A stretch of DNA of 64,000 bases, taken from NCBI RefSeq assembly GCF_003577475.1, contig NZ_QPEP01000007.1:73164-137163 (forward strand), written 5' to 3'. Below, in pieces: positions 1 through 9,101 of this stretch. A program made the translations under genes and the position numbers. The DNA comes from Salinibius halmophilus (GTDB taxonomy: Bacteria; Pseudomonadota; Gammaproteobacteria; Pseudomonadales; Natronospirillaceae). The notes under the pieces were generated by a model. The model saw only the letters and a list, made by a program, of their open reading frames with translations. It ran no database searches and was not told the DNA's origin. Positions within the stretch are counted from its first letter, which is position 1. Each line of letters begins with the position of its first letter.

Positions 1-543
1 CACCATTTCGAGTTCCTAGCAGAGCGGGTGAGTGGGTGGCATGGTAAGCATAGTGTTTGGTCGGCTGGCTGCTCAACGGGTGAGGAGCCTTGGTCTATTG
101 CTCTTACCCTTGCTAAAGCTCAAAAGTTAGCGCAAACATTGGTGCTGGCAACCGATATCGACACCAATGTGCTCGCCAAGGCCAGTTTAGGTGAGTATGC
201 AGTCGATGATACCGACCTACAAACATTGCACGCATATCGGCAGTACTTGCAGATGAATCGCAATAGAACCACATTCCGTGTGAGTCAAACCGTACATGAG
301 AACATGCGATTTCGTCGATTAAACCTGCAATCAGAGTGGCCGATGAAAAAGCCTTTTGATGTCATCTTTTGTCGCAATGTGATGATCTATTTTGACGATC
401 AAACGCGGCAAAAGTTGGCATTGAAGTTTATTCAACAACTTAAGCCTGGCGGTTATTTAATCATTGGCCATAGTGAGTCGTTGCATCGTTTTAAACTACC
501 ACTCAAATCCGTTGGGCCAACCATATACCAGGTGGCATCGTGA
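1..543 (+). CDS. cheR: Chemotaxis methyltransferase CheR, 5'-truncated by window edge
   Basis: SAM-dependent methyltransferase that methylates glutamates on chemoreceptors in the cytoplasm, setting adaptation together with CheB. The reading frame is open from base 1 (HHFEFLAERV, just after the usual TxFFR segment), so the true start lies upstream. Visible motifs are SAGCSTGEEPWSIAL (SAM-binding loop), ATDID (acidic residue after strand 2) and FDVIFCRNVMIYFD, the CheR signature. Its stop overlaps the cheD start by 4 nt. An internal GTG at 28 would give a shorter protein lacking the N-terminus and is not the real start. Confidence 0.95.
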   Translation, partial: HHFEFLAERVSGWHGKHSVWSAGCSTGEEPWSIALTLAKAQKLAQTLVLATDIDTNVLAKASLGEYAVDDTDLQTLHAYRQYLQMNRNRTTFRVSQTVHENMRFRRLNLQSEWPMKKPFDVIFCRNVMIYFDDQTRQKLALKFIQQLKPGGYLIIGHSESLHRFKLPLKSVGPTIYQVAS

Positions 544-1103
544 GCGAGCACAAGCACTACCTTGCCGGTGAAAACGTTTGGGTACGTCGGGTCATGCCAG
601 GCGAGTTTTGCTTGGCTCAGCCAGGAGAATTGCTCACCACGGTTTTGGGCTCTTGTGTTGCAGTGTGTATCACCGACCCGGTAGCGAATGTTCATGGCAT
701 GAACCATTTTTTGCTACCCCAGCCAAGTGACCACTCATTGAACGGGATTAATGCTCGCTATGGTGATTGGGCCATGGAAGCACTGATCAATGCGCTGATA
801 AAACAAGGCGCCCATCGCAATAGGTTGGTTTATAAAGCGTTTGGCGGGGCCAAAATGTGGCAAGGTGAAAGTGATATAGGTGGCAGTAATATCGGTTTTC
901 TCAAACAATGGTTGAACTTGGAAAACTCACAGTTGGCATCGAGTGACCTAGGTGGGCAACAAGGAAGATTAGTGCGCTTGTGGGGCGAGTCGGGCCGAGT
1001 GCAAATGAAACGTTTAGCGAAGGCCGAGCACGTCGTTCAAGAAGAACGTGCCTATCAGCAACAGCTGTTAGCACAAGATTCTGGTGATGTAGAGCTTTTC
1101 TAG
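540..1103 (+). CDS. cheD: Chemoreceptor glutamine deamidase CheD
   Basis: Deamidates specific glutamines of chemoreceptors to glutamate and can interact with CheC-type phosphatases in other bacteria. The 187-residue protein carries the catalytic Cys in TVLGSCVAV and the His in GMNHFLLP, followed by the conserved RYGDWAMEALINALI segment and FGGAKMW. It starts at GTG, overlapping the cheR stop, which implies translational coupling. It is followed 13 nt later by cheB, so CheR, CheD and CheB form a receptor-modification cassette. Confident by family motifs. Confidence 0.93.
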   Translation: MSEHKHYLAGENVWVRRVMPGEFCLAQPGELLTTVLGSCVAVCITDPVANVHGMNHFLLPQPSDHSLNGINARYGDWAMEALINALIKQGAHRNRLVYKAFGGAKMWQGESDIGGSNIGFLKQWLNLENSQLASSDLGGQQGRLVRLWGESGRVQMKRLAKAEHVVQEERAYQQQLLAQDSGDVELF

Positions 1104-1116
1104 GGGAGCGCATTGT

Positions 1117-2181
1117 ATGGCAGTGAAAGTCGTGATTGTCGATGATTCGCCGCTGGCACGGCAAATTCTTCAGGCTGTATTGAGTGCAGACAAACGGATT
1201 GTTGTTGTTGGCCAGGCGGTAGATCCTTATATGGCCCGGGAGGTCATTAAAAAGACCGAGCCTGATGTCATTACCCTAGATGTTGAAATGCCTAAAATGA
1301 GCGGTTTGACCTTCCTCAAAAATCTCATGCGCTTGCGGCCAATGCCAGTGGTGATGGTCTCTTCACTTACCCATGCTGGCGCAGATGTGACGCTAGATGC
1401 TTTAGAGATAGGCGCCGTTGACTTTATTGCCAAACCAGCTGGTGAAGACCCAGAGTCTTTCAATCAAATTGCGCAAGAGATCTGCGACAAGGTCGTTTCT
1501 GCAGCGCAAGCTAAGGTGAAGGCTTTTTCGCCAGAGCTTTTTGCCCAGCGCTCTCAGTTAACCATTGCTGCGACGTCTGCCCGATCATCTAGCTTGGTGG
1601 CAGTGGGTGCTTCTACCGGTGGTGTAGAAGCATTGCGCGATTTGTTGTCGGTGTTGCCAGCTAACTTACCGCCGATGGTGGTCACGCAACATATTCCCGA
1701 AGCATTCAGTCGATCATTTGCCAATAGACTGAACAAAATATGCCAGCTCACGATTGTGGAGGCCGAGGCCGGTATGCGATTACGGCCTGGCTGGGTGTAT
1801 ATTGCACCGGGGTCGCATCACTTAACCGTACATCGCCAAGGAAACGATTATGTTTTAGCACTCAACGATGGTGAGTTGGTCAATCGACACAGGCCTTCCG
1901 TAGATGTGATGTACGAGAGCATAAGCAACACTTATCGCAATAGTGTGTTGGCAATCTTGCTTACCGGTATGGGTAAAGATGGCGCGCAAGGGCTGTTAAA
2001 CCTGCGCCGTAGCGGCTTTAATACCGTTTGCCAAGATCAGCAATCTTCCGTAGTCTGGGGCATGCCGGGGGCTGCAGTGGCCCTAGATGCTGCGGAAAAA
2101 GTGCTATCTTTGAATGAAATAAGTAAAGAAATTGTTGATTGGGCATCTAAGAATGCTCGCATCAGTCAACTTTCCAGCTAG
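1117..2181 (+). CDS. cheB: Chemotaxis response regulator and methylesterase/deamidase CheB (first copy)
   Basis: Removes methyl groups from receptor glutamates when its receiver domain is phosphorylated by CheA. Receiver domain residues 1-120 have acidic pair D9/D10, phospho-acceptor D55 and K106 (AKP). The methylesterase domain follows a short linker and has the catalytic triad S166 (GASTGG), H192 (TQHIP) and D288 (GMGKDG). The length of 354 residues is normal. The SD is aggggag upstream of ATG. A second CheB at 19979 sits in the main che operon; this copy belongs with cheR-cheD and the HsbA/HsbR module, so the two may serve different receptor sets or be partly redundant. Confidence 0.95.
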   Translation: MAVKVVIVDDSPLARQILQAVLSADKRIVVVGQAVDPYMAREVIKKTEPDVITLDVEMPKMSGLTFLKNLMRLRPMPVVMVSSLTHAGADVTLDALEIGAVDFIAKPAGEDPESFNQIAQEICDKVVSAAQAKVKAFSPELFAQRSQLTIAATSARSSSLVAVGASTGGVEALRDLLSVLPANLPPMVVTQHIPEAFSRSFANRLNKICQLTIVEAEAGMRLRPGWVYIAPGSHHLTVHRQGNDYVLALNDGELVNRHRPSVDVMYESISNTYRNSVLAILLTGMGKDGAQGLLNLRRSGFNTVCQDQQSSVVWGMPGAAVALDAAEKVLSLNEISKEIVDWASKNARISQLSS

Positions 2182-2252
2182 ACTAGGTCTATAGAGACTA
2201 ATATTAACGTAAATCTCGGCATAACTGAGTTGTATTCTTAGTGAGGAACACC

Positions 2253-2558
2253 ATGACGATATCTGCAACGGCTGCAAATGACCAATCACAAATGACCATC
2301 ACAGTTGATGGCCGTTTTGACTTCAGCTCACACCAAGAGTTCCGTCAAGTCTATGAGAACGCGCCAAAAACAATTAAGCGCTGGGTAGTCGATATGAGTT
2401 CGGCAACCTACCTTGATAGCTCAGCGTTGGGCATGCTGCTTTTATTACGAGATCACGCTGGTGGCGAGAACTCAGATATCACAATTAGCGGGTGTAACAA
2501 TGACGTTCGAAAAATTCTAACGATTTCTAATTTTGGTCAACTGTTCAATATTGAATAA
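2253..2558 (+). CDS. hsbA: STAS-domain anti-anti-sigma factor, HsbA-like
   Basis: Anti-sigma-factor antagonist of about 101 residues forming a single STAS domain. The phosphorylatable serine lies in YLDSSALG (S56), the same position as in Pseudomonas HsbA. In the family, the unphosphorylated form binds an anti-sigma factor (FlgM in Pseudomonas) and the phosphorylated form is redirected, switching motile and sessile programmes. ATG 2253 is preferred over GTG 2241 because gagg lies 6 nt upstream of the ATG. The gene is immediately followed by its probable kinase/phosphatase (2563) and Hpt (4251), the same order as PA3347-PA3346-PA3345. Confidence 0.88.
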   Translation: MTISATAANDQSQMTITVDGRFDFSSHQEFRQVYENAPKTIKRWVVDMSSATYLDSSALGMLLLLRDHAGGENSDITISGCNNDVRKILTISNFGQLFNIE

Positions 2559-2562
2559 TTAA

Positions 2563-4254
2563 ATGACGGATTCGCTGAAGTTAAAGGTGCTTGTTGCGGA
2601 CGATAGCGAGACGGATCGCATGATTCTGTCGGCCATTGTTCGCCAAGAAGGTCACGAAGTCTTACCAGCAAAAAATGGTAAGGAAGCAGTCAATATCTAT
2701 CGTAGTGAGCGGCCTGATATCGTCTTGCTCGATGCGCTGATGCCGGTGATGGATGGCTTTGAGGCAGCGCGAACAATTAAAGCGATTGCTGGTACCGAGT
2801 TGGTGCCGATCATCTTTTTGACCTCACTACAAGACCCGCAGTCGTTGGTGCGAAGCTTGGAGTCTGGTGGCGATGACTTTCTGTCAAAACCCTACAAGCG
2901 CGTGATTATCAAAGCGAAGCTTACTGCATTTGGAAGAATGCGCAGCATGCATGCGGCCATTCAAGCGAATCACCGTCAATTACTGATCGAGCAGCAGGTT
3001 GCCAAACGTGTGTTTGACAATGTTGCCCACCAAGGATGCCTAGAATCGGCAGGCATTCGTTATTCATTATCTCCGTTGTCTGTTTTTAACGGCGACACCT
3101 TGCTTGCACAGCGCCGTCCAGACGGCGGGCTAAGTATATTCCTAGGTGACTTTACCGGCCATGGGTTGCCCGCCGCCATTGGTGCGATGCCACTTGCCGA
3201 GACCTTCTATGGTATGACGGCAAAGGGCTTCGAGCTAGAAGATATTGTTAAAGAAATTAATCTGAAGCTTAATAATGTACTACCCATGGGCGTGTTCTGT
3301 TGTGCCGCAGTCGCGCATATTGATTTTATTAATAAGTCATTACGAATTTGGGTGGGTGGTTTGCCCGACCTCTGCTTCTGGCGTGAATCAACAAAAGAGG
3401 CCGTTGCGGTTGCCTCATCGGGATTGCCGCTGGGTATTGTTGGCGCCGATAAATTTAGTCCTAAGGTAGAGCAATACCGGATGGACGATGGTGATCGGTT
3501 ACTGTTTTGGTCGGACGGTATCCATGAAGCTCGCAATTCAGAAGGTGAGCTGTTTGGTGAAGAGCGCCTATGGCGCCTGATCCGGGGCCGGGAAGAAGAC
3601 AGCATTTTTGATGCGGTACTCAACGGAGTGAACGAGTACATTGGTCAAAATGATCGAGAAGATGACATCACCCTAGCAGAAGTGACCATGCAAAATGTTG
3701 ACTTGCGCAGTATGCGGCCATTAGGTGGCGGAGCTGCACTTGAAGGCGTATTGAACTGGCAGCAGTCAACCACTTTCGACGCCAAGTCATTGCGCCACTA
3801 CAACCCTCTGCCACTTATGCTGCACAATTTATCGGAAATTCCATGGGTGAGGCAAGCCAGCGGCGAGCTATACACCATGCTCGCGGAACTGTACTCAAAT
3901 GCACTCGAGCACGGGGTGCTGGAGTTAGATTCTCAGTTAAAGGCTTCCACAGAGGGGTTTGCGACCTACTATGCAGAGCGCGAACAACGCCTGAAGGATC
4001 TTAAGTCTGGCTTTGTGCGCATAAGCTTTGCTCATCAATTTGAAAACGATACCTTTCAGTTAGTGATTGAAGTGGAAGATTCCGGCAATGGATTTGACTG
4101 GCAGTCAACGTTGAACAATTCGCTAGAGAACAAAAAATACAGCGGCCGTGGCGTGCCTCTCATCAGTGCCATTGCTGATAAGGTAGAGTATCAGGGTAAT
4201 GGTAATTTTGTGCGCGTGACGCTTCGTAAACCGGAAGATGGTGACAGTATATGA
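2563..4254 (+). CDS. hsbR: Response regulator with PP2C phosphatase and HATPase kinase domains, HsbR-like
   Basis: Partner-switch regulator that dephosphorylates or phosphorylates the adjacent STAS protein. Domains in order: receiver (residues 1-125, acidic D13/D14, acceptor D57 in LLDALMP, KPY); a short helical linker; SpoIIE/RsbU-type PP2C (about 160-385, with LGDFTGHG and WSDGIHEA metal-binding motifs); and an RsbW-like HATPase (about 420-560, with LAELYSNALEHG as N box and DSGNGFD). This is the HsbR layout in Pseudomonas, where phosphorylation from HptB flips the output. The stop overlaps hptB by 4 nt. Family assignment is firm; the sigma-factor target here is inferred. Confidence 0.9.
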   Translation: MTDSLKLKVLVADDSETDRMILSAIVRQEGHEVLPAKNGKEAVNIYRSERPDIVLLDALMPVMDGFEAARTIKAIAGTELVPIIFLTSLQDPQSLVRSLESGGDDFLSKPYKRVIIKAKLTAFGRMRSMHAAIQANHRQLLIEQQVAKRVFDNVAHQGCLESAGIRYSLSPLSVFNGDTLLAQRRPDGGLSIFLGDFTGHGLPAAIGAMPLAETFYGMTAKGFELEDIVKEINLKLNNVLPMGVFCCAAVAHIDFINKSLRIWVGGLPDLCFWRESTKEAVAVASSGLPLGIVGADKFSPKVEQYRMDDGDRLLFWSDGIHEARNSEGELFGEERLWRLIRGREEDSIFDAVLNGVNEYIGQNDREDDITLAEVTMQNVDLRSMRPLGGGAALEGVLNWQQSTTFDAKSLRHYNPLPLMLHNLSEIPWVRQASGELYTMLAELYSNALEHGVLELDSQLKASTEGFATYYAEREQRLKDLKSGFVRISFAHQFENDTFQLVIEVEDSGNGFDWQSTLNNSLENKKYSGRGVPLISAIADKVEYQGNGNFVRVTLRKPEDGDSI

Positions 4255-4586
4255 GCCACTTAGATCAAGCCTTACTGGATGAGCTCAAGTTAGTGCTTGA
4301 GGATGAGTTTGTCGACTTAATCTCTGCATTCATAGACGATAGTAATGAGCGAATGAAGCTCATCCGCCAGCAGTTTGAACAGCAAGACTGGACGCAATTA
4401 TCTCGTACCGCCCATAGCTTTAAAGGTAGCGCCGGAAATATTGGCGCCCAGGTACTGGCAGATATGTGTATGGCGCTCGAGGATAATGCCCGTGATGGCA
4501 ATTGTTCTTTGCAGATGATTGAGCAAGTAGACCAAGAGCAGGCATCTGTTTGTCAACAGCTAAAAATAATTGCTAACAATTCCTAA
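4251..4586 (+). CDS. hptB: Histidine phosphotransfer protein, HptB-like
   Basis: A single Hpt domain of 111 residues that relays phosphate from hybrid sensor kinases to a receiver, here most likely HsbR. The phospho-accepting H55 lies in the motif AHSFKGSAGNIGA. It starts within an ATGA overlap with hsbR, so the two are translationally coupled. In Pseudomonas the same trio (HptB, HsbR, HsbA) connects RetS-class kinases to FlgM and biofilm control. Coupling to the receptor-modification genes upstream and to flagellar genes downstream fits a motility-decision role. Confidence 0.88.
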   Translation: MSHLDQALLDELKLVLEDEFVDLISAFIDDSNERMKLIRQQFEQQDWTQLSRTAHSFKGSAGNIGAQVLADMCMALEDNARDGNCSLQMIEQVDQEQASVCQQLKIIANNS

Positions 4587-4587
4587 G

Positions 4588-4605
4588 TTGGCAAATTAAT
4601 TGCTT
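4588..4605 (+). promoter_or_regulatory. Sigma-54-type promoter upstream of fliK
   Basis: The sequence TTGGCAaattaaTTGCTT has GG at 4590-4591 and GC at 4602-4603 with exactly 10 nt between, the hallmark of -24/-12 promoters. It lies 31 nt before the fliK start, just after hptB. Flagellar class II genes in this group are usually RpoN/FleQ dependent. Confidence 0.7.
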
Positions 4606-4636
4606 CTGATATCTCATCTGAGATTCGGAGGTACAC

Positions 4637-5857
4637 ATGGCGGCAATCCAACCTTCTTTATTGACCATAGAAACGCATAGTAAGCGCCCCCCGCTCACAC
4701 CTGAACGTCAGCGCAGTCCAGATAGCGATGATAGTGACGACAAGGTGAAGCAAGAAAAATCAATACGCCGAGACAATCAAAGCGAGACAGAGCTGCCTTT
4801 AAATTCAGGTTTTTTGGCTCTGTTCAATAGTGAGCTGACACCTATTGATACCACGAAAGCGGTGGCTGAAAGCGGCGAAGACTTACCTGTTGACGGTTCA
4901 ATATTGCCGCAAGAACCTAGTGACGAAGCCGAGAGTGTCGTGAACACGGATAGTCAGCAAACACTCAACTTAGACGACGCTGAAACTACCGAGGAAGCAC
5001 CCGAATCAGAGTTGATGAAGACCGCTGGTGTCAATGACGTTGATCAAGCTGAAATAAACCCGACGCTTGCCAAAGCCATACAGTCCGAAGTGAAAAAGCA
5101 GGAATCTGGTGAGCCTGCGATGAAAACAATGGATGAGTTAAAGGCGAAAGTAACGTCAGTAGAACACACCAGTGATGATGAAAGTGAAGGAAAGTTCTTT
5201 AATCCAAGCGATAGTAAGGGGCAAGATAGCAAGACACTCGAGAGCAAGCCAGGCGGGTTATCATTGCTTGATATGCCAAAAACGCAGTTAGGCCAAGTGC
5301 CCCTAGACGATGGACTGACGGCGTTGCGCAACATAACACCTGTTCCAACCGGTCAAACGCCAGCAGTCGGCGCTGTAAACCCTACCGCGACGGTGGATGC
5401 AGCAATGATGGGGCTAAGTTCTGAGCGACCAGAATCAATGCTATTACAGCTACAAGGCAAGGCCCAAGATTTCGCTCCAAAATTTACCCAGCAAGTTGCC
5501 TTTATCGTTGGGCGCGGGTTGCAGCAAGCGATGATTCGTCTAGATCCACCAGAGCTTGGCCGAATTGAAGTCAAAGTGCAAAAAGAAGATGAGCGAGTAC
5601 AAGTGCAGGTTGTCACTCAGTCACCTCAAGCTCGCGAGCTAGTTGAGCGCAATATTCATCAATTAAAGGAACTCTTTGCCGAGCAAGGTATGCAGTTAAC
5701 CGATGCAGATGTACAGCAAGATCAAGCGGGTCAGCAAGGTGAACAAACGAGCGAGAATGGTCAAGCAAGTACTTCTAACGCCAATGATGGTGAATCCAGC
5801 GAGCAAGTCGCTACATCAGAGCGTGTCAGTCAACAACTTTTAGATACCTATGCTTAA
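4637..5857 (+). CDS. fliK: Flagellar hook-length control protein FliK
   Basis: Secreted molecular ruler that measures hook length and triggers the export substrate switch through FlhB. The 406-residue protein has a long, low-complexity, acidic N-terminal part (residues 1-230, rich in Ser, Asp, Glu), as expected for the variable ruler region. The conserved C-terminal Flg_hook domain contains MIRLDPPELGRIEVKV and a Gln/Ser-rich tail. It is preceded by a sigma-54-type promoter and followed by fliL after 72 nt holding another promoter. The N-terminus is too divergent to recognise alone; the C-terminal motif and context give the name. Confidence 0.92.
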   Translation: MAAIQPSLLTIETHSKRPPLTPERQRSPDSDDSDDKVKQEKSIRRDNQSETELPLNSGFLALFNSELTPIDTTKAVAESGEDLPVDGSILPQEPSDEAESVVNTDSQQTLNLDDAETTEEAPESELMKTAGVNDVDQAEINPTLAKAIQSEVKKQESGEPAMKTMDELKAKVTSVEHTSDDESEGKFFNPSDSKGQDSKTLESKPGGLSLLDMPKTQLGQVPLDDGLTALRNITPVPTGQTPAVGAVNPTATVDAAMMGLSSERPESMLLQLQGKAQDFAPKFTQQVAFIVGRGLQQAMIRLDPPELGRIEVKVQKEDERVQVQVVTQSPQARELVERNIHQLKELFAEQGMQLTDADVQQDQAGQQGEQTSENGQASTSNANDGESSEQVATSERVSQQLLDTYA

Positions 5858-5861
5858 CTGT

Positions 5862-5878
5862 ATGGCACAAGGCTTGCT
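5862..5878 (+). promoter_or_regulatory. Sigma-54-type promoter upstream of fliL
   Basis: ATGGCACAAGGCTTGCT matches the TGGCAC-N5-TTGCT consensus perfectly, with GG at 5864-5865, GC at 5876-5877 and a 10-nt gap. It sits 51 nt upstream of fliL, so fliLMNOPQR-flhB can be transcribed separately from fliK. Confidence 0.78.
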
Positions 5879-5929
5879 AAGTATTTTGTATAGATAAGTA
5901 AGTGCCGTTTTTTTGACAATGAGGTAGTC

Positions 5930-6463
5930 ATGGCTGAAGAAGATGAAAAACAGGAAGGTCAGGAAGGGGAAGAAGGCAAAAAAAGCGGCAAGTTAAAATG
6001 GATTATCATTGGCGTTGTTGCACTTCTCGTCATCATTGGCGCCACAGCGGCAGTGACATTGATTTTTTTTGGTGGATCAGAATCTGAACCAACGGTGGAA
6101 GCCATTGAGCCTGTTCAACAAACGGGCGCTGCAGCAAGCGAAGCGCCGGCCATTTATTTGGCGTTACAGCCGGCCTTTGTTGTGAACTACCGCGTTGGAT
6201 CTCGCACTCGTTTTTTACAGCTAGAGCTGTCCATTTTGTCCCGCGAGGATGAAGCGCTTGCAGTGATTGATGAACATATGCCAGTGGTTCGCAACGACAT
6301 CTTGCTTACTTTGCAAGGTCAAGATTACCGAGCACTGTTGACAGACGAAGGTAAGCAAGCTCTGGCGAATCAGTTAACGACCGTCGTGCAAGATATTGTT
6401 ATGCAACAACTTGGTCGCCCCGGCATCGAAAAGGTGCTGTTTACTAACTTTGTGTTGCAATAA
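5930..6463 (+). CDS. fliL: Flagellar basal body-associated protein FliL
   Basis: Inner-membrane protein that surrounds the stator and supports torque in the flagellar motor. The 177-residue protein has a charged, Glu/Gly/Lys-rich cytoplasmic N-terminus (residues 1-24), one membrane helix (about 25-47, WIIIGVVALLVIIGATAAV) and a periplasmic stomatin-like domain (residues 75-177) ending in KVLFTNFVLQ, the typical FliL terminus. It opens the fliLMNOPQR run. Confidence 0.95.
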   Translation: MAEEDEKQEGQEGEEGKKSGKLKWIIIGVVALLVIIGATAAVTLIFFGGSESEPTVEAIEPVQQTGAAASEAPAIYLALQPAFVVNYRVGSRTRFLQLELSILSREDEALAVIDEHMPVVRNDILLTLQGQDYRALLTDEGKQALANQLTTVVQDIVMQQLGRPGIEKVLFTNFVLQ

Positions 6464-6479
6464 GCGCTAGGGGGTTTGG

Positions 6480-7526
6480 GTGCAGGACTTACTCTCCCAA
6501 GACGAAATTGATGCGCTGCTCCACGGTGTGGATGACGGCGACATCGAAGAAGAAGATGTCGAGGATGTTGGTGGGGTTAAAACCTATGACCTAACCTCGC
6601 AAGATCGTATTGTGCGTGGGCGCATGCCGACGCTAGAAATGATTAACGAGCGGTTCGCGCGCTACACCCGAATTTCTTTGTTCAATTTTTTACGCCGCAC
6701 GGCTGATGTGGCAACGGGTGGCATACAAATCTCTAAGTTTGGTGAGTACATACACACCTTGTATGTGCCAACATCACTCAACCTAGTGAAGATTCGGCCA
6801 CTGCGTGGCACCTCCTTGTTTGTTATGGATGCCAAGCTGGTTTTTAAGTTGGTGGATAACTTCTTTGGTGGTGATGGGCGTCACGCCAAGATTGAAGGGC
6901 GAGAGTTTACCCCAACAGAGCTTAGAGTCGTGCAATTGGTTCTACAGCAAGTCTTCGTAGATATGCGCGAGGCCTGGGGGCCGGTACTGGATCTAGATTT
7001 TGAGTATATGAGCTCAGAGGTCAATCCTTCTATGGCCAACATCGTTAGCCCAAGTGAAGTAGTGGTGGTATCTACTTTTCATATCGAGCTTGATGGTGGT
7101 GGCGGAGATCTACATGTTACCGTGCCGTATTCAATGATTGAACCGGTACGCGAGATTCTCGACGCAGGCTTTCAAAGTGATGTCGATGAAGTAGATGAGC
7201 GTTGGGTGAAATCGTTACGCAAAGACCTGATGGAAGCTAAGGTTCCAATTAACAGCCAAGTTGCCAAAAAAGAAATTAACCTGCGCGATTTGGTTGGGCT
7301 GCAAGCCGGAGATGTTATCCCAATCGAGTTACCCGAAGAATTAACGCTTACGGCCAATAAAGTGCCAGTAGGGTACGGAAAGCTTGGTAAAGTTGGTGAT
7401 AGCCTGGCATTTAAAGTCACACGTAAGGTTGAGCCGAAAACAAAAGAAATGACAGATCTGCAGCGCCAAATATCTGGCGCACGCGGGCTCTCTAAGGCCA
7501 GTAAGCAAGAGGTAGACAATGAGTGA
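6480..7526 (+). CDS. fliM: Flagellar motor switch protein FliM
   Basis: C-ring component that binds phospho-CheY and changes rotation direction. The N-terminal DLLSQDEIDALLHGV is the canonical CheY-binding peptide. The CheC-like middle domain (about 50-230) includes GGDGRHAKIEGREFTPTE, and the C-terminal SpoA domain covers about 255-325. The start is GTG at 6480, chosen because it gives the conserved N-terminus and has aggggg just upstream. It overlaps fliN by 8 nt. The length of 348 residues is normal. Confidence 0.96.
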   Translation: MQDLLSQDEIDALLHGVDDGDIEEEDVEDVGGVKTYDLTSQDRIVRGRMPTLEMINERFARYTRISLFNFLRRTADVATGGIQISKFGEYIHTLYVPTSLNLVKIRPLRGTSLFVMDAKLVFKLVDNFFGGDGRHAKIEGREFTPTELRVVQLVLQQVFVDMREAWGPVLDLDFEYMSSEVNPSMANIVSPSEVVVVSTFHIELDGGGGDLHVTVPYSMIEPVREILDAGFQSDVDEVDERWVKSLRKDLMEAKVPINSQVAKKEINLRDLVGLQAGDVIPIELPEELTLTANKVPVGYGKLGKVGDSLAFKVTRKVEPKTKEMTDLQRQISGARGLSKASKQEVDNE

Positions 7527-7998
7527 TGACAACAATGAAGTGCCTGAAGAGAAGTTAGATGCCGAGCAGCTAGCCGACGAAGTGGCTGGCGATATGGATG
7601 ATCAGGCATTGGCAGACGAATGGGCAGCGGCAATGGAAGAGGCTGGCGAGACCGGTGAGTCCGATGACGAAGCGCAACCAGCCGAAATGCAAGACTTTGA
7701 GCAGCCCTCAAGCTTTGCAAGGGACCCTGATTTAGAAAGTCCTGATTTGGATGTGATTCTGGATATTCCGGTGACCATCTCAATGGAAGTTGGCAATACA
7801 AGTATTCCAATACGCAATTTATTGCAGTTAAACCAGGGCTCGGTGATTGAGCTCGATCGTCTGGCCGGTGAGCCGCTAGATGTATTGGTGAACGGCACGC
7901 TCATCGCACACGGTGAAGTGGTCATGGTAAACGAGAAGTTCGGTATTCGTTTAACCGATGTAGTAAGCCAACAGGAACGGATTAATAGATTGCGATGA
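7519..7998 (+). CDS. fliN: Flagellar motor switch protein FliN
   Basis: C-ring subunit forming the lower ring with FliM and docking FliH. The 159-residue protein has an acidic N-terminal extension (residues 1-70, rich in Asp/Glu/Ala) and a C-terminal SpoA domain, with ILDIPVTISMEVG and NQGSVIELDRLAGEPLDV as the signature. It overlaps fliM by 8 nt and fliO by 4 nt, suggesting coupled translation. Confidence 0.96.
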   Translation: MSDDNNEVPEEKLDAEQLADEVAGDMDDQALADEWAAAMEEAGETGESDDEAQPAEMQDFEQPSSFARDPDLESPDLDVILDIPVTISMEVGNTSIPIRNLLQLNQGSVIELDRLAGEPLDVLVNGTLIAHGEVVMVNEKFGIRLTDVVSQQERINRLR

Positions 7999-8396
7999 CA
8001 CAAGCAAATGAAGCGATGAACACCATAGTGCCTACCTCGGAGCTTGCGTCAGTCTTTTTTTCACTGTTGCTAATAATAGGCTTGATATTTGCTTTAGCAT
8101 GGTTAGTGCGTCGGTTTGGTGGCGCGACGGGCGCATCCAGCTCGTCGTCCATGAAAGTGATTGCTAGCTTAAGTCTTGGAGCCAAAGAAAAACTACTTGT
8201 GGTGCAAGTGGGTGATGAACAGTTCTTACTGGGTGTTACGCCGCAAAGTATCAACAAAATTGACAAGGTTAACCTAGCCATTACGCCAAACGCGCCAATT
8301 AATTTTGCTGACAAACTACAAGAGTTGTTACAAAAAAATGGCCGTTCGAATTCTTCGTCGCTGGTGGATACTACCGACACTGATCATACTAAGTAG
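7995..8396 (+). CDS. fliO: Flagellar biosynthesis protein FliO
   Basis: Small inner-membrane protein that assists assembly of the FliP ring of the type III export gate. It has 133 residues: one membrane helix (about 18-36), then a cytoplasmic FliO/YscQ-like region with [27 protein letters not shown]. The start codon is in an ATGA overlap with fliN. The 3' end overlaps fliP by 59 nt if fliP starts at 8338. Confidence 0.93.
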   Translation: MTQANEAMNTIVPTSELASVFFSLLLIIGLIFALAWLVRRFGGATGASSSSSMKVIASLSLGAKEKLLVVQVGDEQFLLGVTPQSINKIDKVNLAITPNAPINFADKLQELLQKNGRSNSSSLVDTTDTDHTK

Positions 8397-9093
8397 CTGG
8401 GCATCCGCTAACGGGATTCCAGCGCTCAGCTACACCCCAGATCCAACGGGTACTGGCGGTGACTACTCAGTAACCATTCAAATTTTGGCGCTGATGACAG
8501 CGCTGACCTTTTTGCCGGCGATGTTGCTAATGATGACATCGTTCACCCGCATTATTGTGGTGTTGGCGATTCTGCGTCAGGCCATTGGCCTGCAACAAAC
8601 ACCTTCGAATCAGATACTAATCGGCTTGGCCTTGTTTTTAACGTTTTTCATTATGGCGCCGGTGTTTGATGAAATTAACGTAGTCGCTATTCAGCCCTAT
8701 CTTGCTGAAGAAATGACGTCCCTCGAGGCACTTAACGCAGCCCAAGACCCAGCAAAGCGCTTTATGCTTGGCCAGATACGCCAAAATGACCTGGATTTGT
8801 TTATTCGCATTGCCGACCGTGAGGGTGAGTTTAACGAACCAATGGATGTGCCACTGACCATTCTAATGCCAGCATTTGTGACCAGTGAGCTGAAAACCGC
8901 GTTTCAGATTGGTTTCCTGATCTTTATCCCGTTTTTGATTATCGACATGGTGGTGGCAAGCCTGTTGATGTCGATGGGTATGATGATGCTTTCACCGATC
9001 ATTATCTCCTTGCCATTTAAAATTATGATGTTTGTGTTAGTCGACGGCTGGGCCATGTTAATGGGGTCATTGGCGTCGAGTTTTGCCGTGTAG
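8338..9093 (+). CDS. fliP: Flagellar type III export gate protein FliP
   Basis: Core of the export gate (FliP5 FliQ4 FliR1). The protein starts with a cleavable signal peptide, [20 protein letters not shown]...ASANG, then TM helices and the signature [18 protein letters not shown] and [21 protein letters not shown] 8338 is chosen over the upstream TTG 8305 because it gives a normal signal sequence and 251 residues. That start lies inside fliO, so translation is probably coupled. Confidence 0.94.
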   Translation: MAVRILRRWWILPTLIILSSWASANGIPALSYTPDPTGTGGDYSVTIQILALMTALTFLPAMLLMMTSFTRIIVVLAILRQAIGLQQTPSNQILIGLALFLTFFIMAPVFDEINVVAIQPYLAEEMTSLEALNAAQDPAKRFMLGQIRQNDLDLFIRIADREGEFNEPMDVPLTILMPAFVTSELKTAFQIGFLIFIPFLIIDMVVASLLMSMGMMMLSPIIISLPFKIMMFVLVDGWAMLMGSLASSFAV

Positions 9094-9101
9094 GAGGCCA
9101 A

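Noticed and set aside
7172-7810. 212-residue minus-strand open frame across fliM/fliN
   Set aside because: Fully antisense to two well-supported flagellar genes; composition (Arg/Leu/Pro/Ser rich) is typical of a shadow frame.
8305-8396. Possible frameshift joining fliO and fliP
   Set aside because: Both proteins are complete at their family lengths; the overlap is a normal coupled arrangement.
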